From Perilla frutescens (lineage: Eukaryota > Streptophyta > Magnoliopsida > Lamiales > Lamiaceae), in assembly GCA_026008535.1 (NCBI GenBank), contig BRKX01000004.1:35158501-35222500 (forward strand): a stretch of 64,000 nt of DNA, given 5' to 3'. Made by a program: the position numbers and the translations under genes. Positions 58,501 through 64,000 of this stretch are shown piece by piece. The notes beneath the pieces were generated by a model. It was not told the origin of the DNA. It was given only the letters and a program-made list of their open reading frames with translations, and ran no database searches. The first letter of the stretch is position 1. Every line of letters starts with the position of its first letter.

Positions 58501-58724
58501 GGAATTCAGGGTTGTGTGGACTTTCATTGACAAAAAAATGTGGACAACCTTCCCCTTCAATGCTACAAGAAAAGAATGATGATGAGTCTGATTTTGTAAA
58601 TGGATTTGGTTGGCAAGCTGTGGCTTTAGGGTATGTATGTGGGTTCATAATTGGAGTCACTTTGGGATATTTCATTCTTCGATATGAAAGGCCGAAATGG
58701 TTAGTGGAGTTATTTTTTGATTAA
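38473..58724 (+). CDS. LRR receptor-like protein, seven exons over 20 kb
   Basis: Exons inferred from LRR reading frame plus GT-AG sites: 38473-39112, 41153-41224, 42454-42597, 43160-43303, 44725-44871, 54362-54502, 57523-58724. Every junction is phase 1, splitting the Gly codon that ends each xLSG/xLTG LRR unit. Lengths add up to 2,490 nt, an open frame of about 829 codons with no stop. Domain order: signal peptide, LRRNT cap, about 25 LRRs interrupted by a non-LRR island, a transmembrane helix, and a short basic tail without kinase. Such proteins sit in the plasma membrane and usually signal through a partner kinase such as SOBIR1. The N-terminus resembles LRR-XII kinases; the C-terminus is Cf/Ve-type RLP. 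Introns hold many transposons, including a 7-kb Copia. Splicing is inferred and additional exons are possible. Confidence 0.75.
39310..40470. mobile_element. 1.16-kb long-TIR element in intron 1
   Basis: Inverted ends of about 70 bp: left GAGATTTGATATGCCGGGCG ... GAGCGACTCACGTGAG; right CTCACGAGAGTCGCTC ... CGGCATATCGAATCTC. Both ends lie next to TATATA/CT runs. The interior has no recognisable protein. Long inverted ends suggest a MULE-like non-autonomous element; no target duplication was read. Confidence 0.7.
40666..41010 (+). mobile_element. Harbinger 3'-end fragment in intron 1
   Basis: Matches 9430-9756 (TTTATCATATTGTCTATTTT, GTTGTGGTTGGGT, ATCAAATTGTATGTGGTTGG) down to the terminal GGTAGTC-TTA. 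No ORF part. Third copy of this family in the window. Confidence 0.7.
41153..41224 (+). CDS. RLP exon 2: one LRR (72 nt)
   Basis: Acceptor TTTCCAG|GA and donor ACTG|GTATGT. Encodes SLPKEIGNMTTILALYLDSN SLTG (written in two parts), exactly 24 residues, one LRR. Confidence 0.8.
41368..41802. mobile_element. CCCTAATTGGGTGG-family MITE in intron 2
   Basis: Left GGAATGAAATCCTCTATTGC, right GCAATAGAAGATTTCACG (inverted). Centre ACCCTAATTGGGTAGGGTGA then ACCCTAAA. Confidence 0.65.
42454..42597 (+). CDS. RLP exon 3: two LRRs (144 nt)
   Basis: Acceptor TTTACAG|GC, donor AGTG|GTATGA. Encodes PLPATIFSMSSLKYLDFASN and PLSRDIGNMTALRRIGLEFN. The sequence just before the acceptor also translates in frame as LRR (LIVGSNKFTG, 42424-42455), so the exon may begin earlier or a relic of an LRR precedes it. 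Confidence 0.75.
43160..43303 (+). CDS. RLP exon 4: two LRRs (144 nt)
   Basis: Acceptor CCTACAG|GT, donor AGTG|GTATAA. Encodes NIPKEIGLLTNFERLSMCCN and SLPREIGNLTNMFMLLLHNN. Two units of 24 residues. Confidence 0.8.
43387..43765. mobile_element. CCCTAATTGGGTGG-family MITE in intron 4
   Basis: Left GGGATGAGATCTTATGTTGC, right GTGCAATAAATGATTTGG (inverted). Centre ACCCTAATTGGTACGATGAA then CCCTAAA. Confidence 0.6.
43985..44620. mobile_element. Repeat element with poly-C/CCCTAAA core in intron 4
   Basis: The left end has GCACTTATGTGCACC and a GC-rich inverted patch (GACAGGCGCGTGG / CACGCGCCTGTC, 44031-44082). The right half repeats GATACTTTTT as in the element at 3415, ending near GCACATTGTGCATG. 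The core at 44226-44440 alternates C-runs of ~17 and ~14 with AAACCCTAAA-type units. Boundaries approximate. Confidence 0.45.
44725..44871 (+). CDS. RLP exon 5: two LRRs (147 nt)
   Basis: Acceptor TCGTAG|GT, donor AGCG|GTATGA. Encodes HIPEEIGRLVNLVEVQLENN and SLPKEIGNMTALTYLLLNNN. One extra residue (LLING) in the first repeat makes it 147 nt. Confidence 0.8.
44872..46230. other. Intron 5 sequence left of the Copia insertion
   Basis: AT-rich intron sequence; no additional LRR exon or clear repeat found. Confidence 0.5.
46236..47035 (-). repeat. 3' LTR of Copia element B
   Basis: TGTTGTGGTATCGCC...GGGCCAACACATAACA, 800 bp. The adjacent polypurine tract (minus AAAGGTGGAAA) is at 47036-47046. 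Confidence 0.95.
47402..51697 (-). pseudogene. Copia gag-pol polyprotein, element B, one stop
   Basis: One frame of 1,432 codons from ATG 51697 to stop 47402, interrupted once by TGA at 48814-48812 (codon 962), where related element A encodes Cys (VECKWLFKIK). Order: Gag (1-280), zinc knuckle CWNCGKPGHFSNRC (~289-302), protease WLIDSGCTFHVT (~368), integrase LWHARLGHMS, WGPSKVPTHG, NPQQNGVAERMN, then reverse transcriptase (QKEGIDYNEIFAPVVKFTT, YVDDMLL) and RNase H (GYVDSNYAND, SSTESEYIAATEA). The stop separates Gag-integrase from reverse transcriptase. It could be a single mutation, or an error. The protein would mediate retrotransposition. Confidence 0.93.
51698..52451 (-). mobile_element. 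Leader of Copia element B
   Basis: Untranslated leader between the primer site and the Gag start; GC-rich GAGGGGGGCGAGGTGTGCGC patch near 52366-52385. No ORF of note. Confidence 0.8.
52452..52464 (-). other. Primer binding site of Copia element B
   Basis: Minus strand TGGTATCAGAGCC, one base from the LTR end: tRNA-Met primer site. Confidence 0.92.
52466..53265 (-). repeat. 5' LTR of Copia element B
   Basis: 800 bp, TGTTG...CAACA, eight differences from the other LTR. Carries the element's promoter; short ORFs within it are not genes. Confidence 0.95.
53271..54361. other. Intron 5 sequence right of the Copia insertion
   Basis: AT-rich. 53430-53600 has two related direct segments (ACATGTGCATGTTGCACAC.. 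and ACATGTTCATTTCGCACAC..). No exon found. Confidence 0.5.
54362..54502 (+). CDS. RLP exon 6: two LRRs (141 nt)
   Basis: Acceptor TTCATAG|GT, donor AGCG|GTATGG. Encodes DIPKEIFMLNNLRQLNIGNN and SLPTEIGNTSIRNMWLHFN; one residue short in the second repeat (141 nt). It lies 9.5 kb from exon 5 because of the Copia insertion. Confidence 0.78.
54646..55328. mobile_element. TIR element with GAGGCGTAAGCCTC arms in intron 6
   Basis: Left TTTAAAAAGGCGGAGGC ... GAGGCGTAAGCCTCG; right GAGGCGTAAGCCTCGTATG ... CAAGGCGTAAGCCTC ... ACGCCTTTTTAAA. The inverted arms contain several GAGGCGTAAGCCTC palindromes. Interior AT-rich and non-coding. The style is hAT-like, but no 8-bp target duplication was confirmed. 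Confidence 0.6.
55329..56510. other. Intron 6 AT-rich sequence
   Basis: No exon or gene seen; an outer pair of GGATTGGGTGCCC / GGGGCACCAAAGACCCAATCC patches (54572 and 55370) may mark another repeat around the 54646 element. Confidence 0.4.
56512..57065. mobile_element. Relative of the 3415 TIR element, interrupted
   Basis: TACATCAGACAGTTAACATA ... GATACTTTTGAACCTTTGAA at left and CGTTGACCGTGTGATGTGCA at right correspond to the 3415-3789 element. A Stowaway-like MITE is nested inside (56731-56963). Confidence 0.6.
56731..56963. mobile_element. Stowaway-like MITE, 233 bp, TSD TA
   Basis: CCTCCGTCCCAATAGCAA at left and TTGCTATTGGGACATAGG at right are inverted copies, flanked by TA at 56729-56730 and 56964-56965, the Tc1/mariner signature. 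Non-coding. It lies within the element above, so it is the younger insertion. Confidence 0.8.
57523..58724 (+). CDS. RLP exon 7: LRRs, island, transmembrane and tail
   Basis: Acceptor CTTTCAG|GT. About 400 codons: LRRs from PIPSTIGNPSGMVNLALQSN, an island/loop region around FRKFVELTFTLKGSDIALQR, then the four conserved C-terminal LRRs (MDLSFNMFSGSIPNSIGYLN ... LNLSSNNFVGQIPQSHQF), the cap YMGNSGLCGLSLTKKC, an acidic spacer (KNDDESD), a membrane helix with GxxxG spacing (LGYVCGFIIGVTLGYFIL) and the tail RYERPKWLVELFFD. Stop TAA at 58722. All hallmarks of Cf-/Ve-type receptor-like proteins. In-frame LRR-like sequence (LTLVQNQLSG) also precedes the acceptor. Confidence 0.9.
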
Positions 58725-59102
58725 AGACAAAAATAAGGGTATTACATTGGACTCTTTCATGTGGTATATAAGTTATATGTAATATAGATTGTTGTTTTCA
58801 TATATTTGCCTGCAAATAATGAGTATTATATGTCTGCTAACGAGTATGCAATTATGACTTGTTACTTTAGTTGGATATTATACAGTTATAGTGTTTCTAC
58901 AATTAGTGTATGTGTATATTGTGTTGTACAAAATGATTGATTTTGTGCATTATGAGCATATTTATTCCGATTGTGTGAACTACTACAAGCTTTAATCTTG
59001 TGTTTGCCTTCCGTGTAATCCTAATAAAACTTAAGAAAAAATGGATCATTCGTACTTATATATCCCAAAATAATCTTATAATCTATAATTAGTAATATAT
59101 TT
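58725..59102. other. 3' flank of the LRR gene
   Basis: AT-rich. AATAAA at 59024-59029 (in CTAATAAAAC) is a candidate polyadenylation signal, but it is ~300 bp from the stop. Confidence 0.35.
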
Positions 59103-60819
59103 TGTTGGTCCCGGACGAGTCGGTATCAGTTTAGAGAGGGGGATGAATAAACTGATTCAAAAACTTTTACTTTAGATGCGGAAAACAGGGCCCTATGACT
59201 CGCTTGATGAAACTTATTTATGCACAAATTTGATAGTCAGTTGAGACAGTTTAAGTGCAGCTTGTGTTATGTTGTGTGCAGTTAGAGATATGCAATGACA
59301 AATGTAGTACAACACACAAGAGATTTATAGAGGTTCGAAGTCTCAAACTTCTACGTCCCCTCTTCCTTCCGCAGAAGGGCAACTTCACTATATAACTTGA
59401 GTTTCTTTACAAATTACACAATGAAGGACAGTTGGCTGAACCTGGTAACTGCTCGCTACCTCAGCTGGTCGACGGCTCACACTTGAAGTCCCTAACTGCT
59501 CGCTAGGAAGGTAGGTGTTATTGTCGTCTTTATAAGGTTTTAGATCTCTTTCGATCTTCAAGAGGTTAGTCTTGAACAAGGGGGTATCAACTAATGTACT
59601 CCTTTGATTGAGCTGAGTAGTTGATTGTTGAATAGCTGGAACTGAGAAGGCTGCCCTGGCTGGATCGTCAACAGCTGGCTGGATGTCTTGATTCAGTAAA
59701 TTCTTCTTCTCAGTTTGACTTTCACAGTTTTTATCAAACGTTGCACTTCAGCTTGAGTGGGAGGGAGAAAGAAAAGCTTTTAGCTTGTATGTGCGAAGGT
59801 TGGCAAGAGGTTATGATTGTGAAAAGTTATTTAAAACTCTGATTCACCCGTCTTTTATAGAGGAGTGATTTTATGACCGTTGAGCTTCATTGTCCATTTG
59901 ATCAGTGGCTCTGTTGGCTCATCAACGGCAAGTGGTCTTTAATGATTGCTTGGATCATTTGGTTGAAGTAGCCGTTACTCTGCCAATCGATCTTCATTAA
60001 ATTCCAGGATCTTTGAAGGAGCATTTATTCCAAGATACGCTGATTTAAGCAATACACTCCAGGAGTCTTTTGGCTTCAGCTCTCTTGGCAGTTTGGAATT
60101 TCTCAGCTTAGTTAGATTATTTTTCCAGCAGGTAGTTCTGCACTTATCAGCTGAGTCTTGCTATCGCTCCAGTTGGCAGTTCTGGGCTTATCAGCTGAGT
60201 CTGGCTATCGCTCCAGTTGGCAGTTCTGGGCTTATCAGCTGAGTCTTGCTATCGCTCCAGTTGGCTATCCTGGGTTTATCAGCTGAGATTGGCTATCTCT
60301 CCAGTTGGCAGTTCTGGGCTTGTCAGCTGAGATTGGCCATTGCTCCAGTTGTCAGTTCTGGGCTTGTCAGCTAAGATTGGCCATTGCTCCAGTTGGCAGT
60401 TATGGGCTTGTCAGCTGAGATTGGCCATTGCTCCAGTTGGCAGTTCTGGGCTTGTCAGCTGAGATTGGCCATTGCTCCAGTTTGATACTGCCAGTCTCTG
60501 GCATAAACTGACATTCTATCAGTTTCTTCAGTCTTTGGTTAACTCCTTTCTCCCTCAGTTCAGCTGACTCAGTTGTCAGCTTGCTTTGACTGGTATGATT
60601 CCTCAGCCAAGTTGGACTTTAGACTGGATGACGTGTCTTTCAATTTGGGCCATTCTTCAAATCGGTTGACTTTGACTCTTCTAGAGTTCTTCTTTGATGA
60701 TGCCCTCCTGGGCTGGTCAGCTTCGATCTACAGCTCGAGCTTTGGTCAGTTTTTCATAAATAATTTTGACATCTCATCAAAAACCTGATCTGGGGGTTCC
60801 TTGATAGTTTTTCCTAACA
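59103..60819 (-). repeat. 3' LTR of a minus-strand element, 1,717 bp
   Basis: Plus orientation TGTTGGTCCCG ... TTTTTCCTAACA. A purine tract on minus (AAAAAGGGGGAAAT, 60833-60820) abuts its inner end, making it the 3' LTR. Same family as the solo LTR at 24252-25893. Its U3 side holds a tandem array at 60134-60490. The 5' LTR lies outside the window. Confidence 0.75.
60134..60490. repeat. 44-bp tandem repeat inside the LTR
   Basis: About eight copies of GGCTTATCAGCTGAGTCTGG / CTATCGCTCCAGTTGGCAGT / TCTG; later copies read CTTGTCAGCTGAGATTGGCC / ATTGCTCCAG. Not seen as a clear array in the related solo LTR. Confidence 0.9.
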
Positions 60820-61464
60820 ATTTCCCCCTTTTTGATGATGTCAAAACTTTGTTGATGATGATGATGGAAAATCTGCAAGTGTAGCAAATGCTTTAAATAG
60901 AATCTTTCAGTCAGTGCACATTCGTAGCTTATTGAGACAAATTGGCTCATGATTTTCACTCAGTTATTAGAGCATTTGTCATTCATGCTTATGTTTTAAA
61001 TATCAGAGCATGTCATATTCATAGCATATTGTGACACATTGACTCATGATTTTCATTCAATTATTGGAGCAATTGTCATTCATGCTTATCATTCATATAT
61101 CAGAGCATGTCAATTTTAAGAGCAATTTTGGGCTTATTCATGCTTATCTTTCAAATATCAGAGCATGGCTGAAGTATTAGAGCATGAAGAATTATGTCAA
61201 GGCATTCAAGCTTGAAGTAAAATCATGATCAAAACCTGTATTATATATTCATTTTATTGGCATGATTTCAAGAGATTCAAGAGTTAGTAGTTAAGACTAC
61301 TAGTCTACTTCCTGAATGTTGCTTCGATTGCTCTTTTTCCTTCTGCTCGATTCTCCTCTTTCTTGGACTCCTTGTAGTGTCCATGCTTCCCCCTGAAGCT
61401 GATCTTCCCCCTCATGATGAATTTCTCTTTGAATTTGATCCTAAAGAGTCATGCATCCATTATA

Positions 61465-63030
61465 CTATCCATCATCATTCTGTCCATCTTCCCCCTTTTT
61501 GGCATCATCCAAAAGGTGAAGAAGATCACATGAGGGTAATGACAAATTTGGCGGAAAAGTGAAGGCGGTTGCCAAATTATCATCATGAGCTGTAGGCACT
61601 GAAGGGATTTGCACGGGTGGAGAAAGCCATGCATAGGCATTTTCAGTTGGCATGAACTGACCTGGATCAGAGATGTCTTGCTCTCTGAAGCTCATGGGGG
61701 CCAAACTGGTGAAGATCTCATCAGATGAAGGGAGTGGTAGATCACCAACAAAGGGTGTGCATGAGGAGTTGGCTGGTTCATTGTCGGGGAGAGGAGCATC
61801 AGCAGATATACCAAGCTGGAGTCGCTTGATCATCGAATCCATGATCTCCGAGAGCGTTGGAGGCGATGAGAGTGGATGATTCATCCAGTTTCGACTCCAT
61901 GTGCCCTCGCTGATCCAGAAGGCTGAGCCACGAGTGTGGATGAGGTGAAACATAGTCGACTCATCCAGTTGAAAGCGCCAGATATGGTATTGCAAGTACC
62001 GCCGCAGTTGCGCGAAGAGGGAGTAGTCGGTGTCCTCAATGAGACCAAAGCAGCTTCGGAGCTGGTGGTCTAGAACTGCTTCAAAATCAACCTCAATATA
62101 GTCGCTATGGACTAAAGGTGGAGGTTGGGAGCTGGCTGATATTGTGGGCTGATCACTCAGCCTTAAAAGAGATGCATTCTCCAGCATCAGCTCTCTTTCA
62201 TCAGTGGAGCTGACGGTGGCCTCCAAAGATGCCTTTTCATGATCTGAGCTGGAAGGCCCTTGTGGGTGTAGACGCTTTGAGGTTGGATGGCAGTATATTG
62301 TGGGGAGCATGTCCCGTCTTCCAAGTAGTTCGCCAGTTGGTATGATCTCATCAAACTGGCTTTGTATGATGTGGCTTAGTCGGTTCATAAAGCCAACTCT
62401 TTCTCGGAATGTGCCAGTTGATGGATCAAATGTCGCTCGCTCGACGTTGGCTCTCAGTTGCGCCAGAATATAGGAAGCCCAGTCGGCTTGACATCCAAAG
62501 TAGAGGGCGGCTGTGATATGAGCCTTGATCTCGGAGAGATGAATGATCTCAAAGTTGCCATGGACAATATGGCTGGTGATATCCAGAAGTTGGATGATAT
62601 CACTTTGCAAGCTCTCCTTTAATCTGTGCGAACTATCGTTGTGGTGCACATGAGGAAGCTTCTAGATTTTCCATAACTCATGTTTGGATGGCGGATTTAG
62701 GTTCATCACGTCTGGACCTTTGCCGGAGAGGTGTAGAGTGGACATCATCGTGTCCTTGGTGACTGTGATCACTTGATTCTTTACAGTGGAGATGATGTTG
62801 TTGCCGTTGATAGTTGCATTGTAGTAGAACTCGGCGACATAGTCAGGTATGTTCTTGACCGGTAACTGGGTCAAGAAAGGAAGCCATCCAGTCACCGCCA
62901 ATGGTCGATACATCTGTTGAAAGACATCCGGGCCAAGACGTGCATTTAGCATCTCTAGATTTAGAGACTTGTCCTTTCTCATTTTGCGTTCAAGAGCTTT
63001 AATATCCACCCGGGGAAATTGAGGCTTCAT
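61465..63030 (-). pseudogene. LTR-element ORF with putative plant transposon domain
   Basis: One minus-strand frame of 522 codons from ATG 63030 to a stop at 61465, broken once by TAG at 62664-62662. The first part (MKPQFPRVDIKALERKMRKD, ARLGPDVFQQMYRPLAVTGW, VAEFYYNATI) resembles the 'putative plant transposon protein' domain common in plant retroelement ORFs. The second half (LKESLQSDIIQLLDITSHIV, GCQADWASYILAQL, then acidic low-complexity) is of unknown function. It lies between a 3' LTR and the window edge with no protease, integrase or reverse transcriptase following, so the element looks non-autonomous. The domain name is from memory of the pattern and is moderate. Confidence 0.55.
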
Positions 63031-63695
63031 TTCTGCAAAGATATGATATTCAGTTTAGAAATGCAAGAGTTTTGATGAGTGAGAAAAGGCTCAGCAAAAG
63101 ATCGAAAAATAAAGAGAGATTTTTAGATGATCGGAGCCTTCATCTCTGTACTCATGTTTATGCATCTTGTGCATGCAAGAATCGAGAGTACTTGATTGCT
63201 TTTCTTGGCTGATCAGCCATCCAATTTGATGGTTGATTAGCGGAATTAATGATGTATGAATCTCAGCCGTTTATCGGTAAATGACTTTATGATTGTATGG
63301 CTGAGATGAGATCATTTTGAAAATGGGATAGTTGCCATAAATAGCGAAATATTTTCTGCAGATCTTTCTATTTATAGCGCAATAAAATATATTTTCTTCG
63401 TCTGTTTGAAGGGTAGGTTTTAAGATCCATGCAGAGATATTAATGACAACTTTATGAAATAGAGCCCGATTTTCAAATTGTAACCGTTGACATATAAGAT
63501 ATTTCATAATCACAACGGTAACAATATAATTGAGATAAGCTTTTAAAAAAATGAAGACTTATCCTTAGTCAGTTGGGATACAGTCCAACTGATTGATGAC
63601 GTGGTGGTTGGTTGAGCAGTTGAGTTTTGACACTCATTTGTCATGGCTGAACTGGCTGCAGTTGAGGCTGCAACTGAATTGATCAGCCTGTTTGT
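63031..63695. other. AT-rich spacer between retroelement ORFs
   Basis: No coding signal; could be an intron or leader of the minus-strand element. Confidence 0.35.
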
Positions 63696-63998
63696 TTAGT
63701 TGCTCGGCTTTTCTGTAGACAATTTCCGCTTCTTGAATGGCCTAGCTGGACTAGCTGCATTGCTTTCTTTAGATGCAATTTCATGAGTTGATGGTCCAGG
63801 CCTTTCCGTCTTCTTGGCTTTGCGAAGATGAAGCTGGATCTCAACTGATGAGCTCTTCATCCTTTGACTAAGGGAGTGTGAGATTCCCTTTGGCGATGAC
63901 CGAAACTGATCATGTTTCTTGGTCAACTGCGCATCTTTTGAGCCTGATGTGAGTAGTGGAGTCACATAGCCTTTGGATAGGAGATTTGGTGACGTGGC
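63696..63998 (-). CDS. Lys/Ser-rich ORF, open at window edge
   Basis: The minus-strand frame is open from the window end (63998) to a stop at 63696, about 100 codons: VTPLLTSGSKDAQLTKKHDQ, SSSVEIQLHLRKAKKTERPG, SPARPFKKRKLSTEKPSN. Basic and low in hydrophobics, with a nuclear-localisation-like PFKKRKL. Likely the N-terminal ORF or exon of the same retroelement as 61465-63030. Function unknown. Confidence 0.4.
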   Translation of the reverse strand, partial: ATSPNLLSKGYVTPLLTSGSKDAQLTKKHDQFRSSPKGISHSLSQRMKSSSVEIQLHLRKAKKTERPGPSTHEIASKESNAASPARPFKKRKLSTEKPSN

Positions 63999-64000
63999 AG

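Noticed and set aside
63271..63513. Minus-strand ORF of 80 codons
   Set aside because: AT-rich spacer with no recognisable pattern.

Overview
The window is nuclear DNA of a flowering plant. It has AT-rich intergenic sequence, GT-AG introns, plant-specific gene families (subtilase, LRK10L-type receptor kinase, LRR receptor-like protein, PPR) and very dense transposon content. An asterid such as a Lamiales species fits the general style, but that is only an impression and I cannot name the species. No rRNA, tRNA, CRISPR array or bacterial operon was seen.

Host genes. (1) 2-784 (+): 3' end of a subtilisin-like serine protease. (2) 20337-18290 (-): a two-exon LRK10L/WAK-type receptor kinase with a one-base frameshift in its ectodomain. 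Its promoter has been split by a 6.1-kb insertion that is flanked by 236-bp direct repeats. (3) 38473-58724 (+): a leucine-rich-repeat receptor-like protein in seven exons over 20 kb. The exons are LRR modules joined by phase-1 introns, and the summed frame stays open for about 829 codons although the introns are full of transposons. (4) Broken host-gene pieces at 30444-32940: a PPR fragment, one exon of glucosamine-fructose-6-phosphate aminotransferase and an unidentified ORF. The first two probably lie inside a gene-capturing transposon.

Transposons by region. 1750-3790: MITEs, a Harbinger deletion derivative and a TIR element. 4054-7113: remnant of an endogenous caulimovirid-like element (tRNA-Met primer site, movement-protein ORF, coat-like ORF). 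7115-9756: decayed PIF/Harbinger element with both ORFs. 9757-10040: Copia gag remnant. 10241-10617: MITE. 11169-17352: a decayed Copia element nested in an older Copia gag whose halves survive on both sides. 20621-26705: long-TIR element with degenerate AATCCCGAT arrays, a CACTA end with transposase fragment, and a 1.64-kb solo LTR. 28000-29424: second solo LTR. 30122-32220: possible Pack-type element. 33060-33838: Tourist-like element with a GC-rich palindrome cluster. 36730-37530: Copia RNase H remnant. 39310-57065: many insertions inside the LRR gene introns, including a 7,030-bp Copia element (46236-53265) with 800-bp LTRs and TSD GTTAA, a sister of the 11-kb copy. 59103 to the end: 3' LTR and unusual ORFs of a minus-strand LTR element whose solo LTR also lies at 24252-25893.

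The two receptor genes and the protease are typical of clusters involved in surface perception and defence, but nothing shows that they act together. Most of the window records repeated, nested transposon insertion around a few genes. All boundaries were read by eye, so positions outside clear motifs may be off by several bases.
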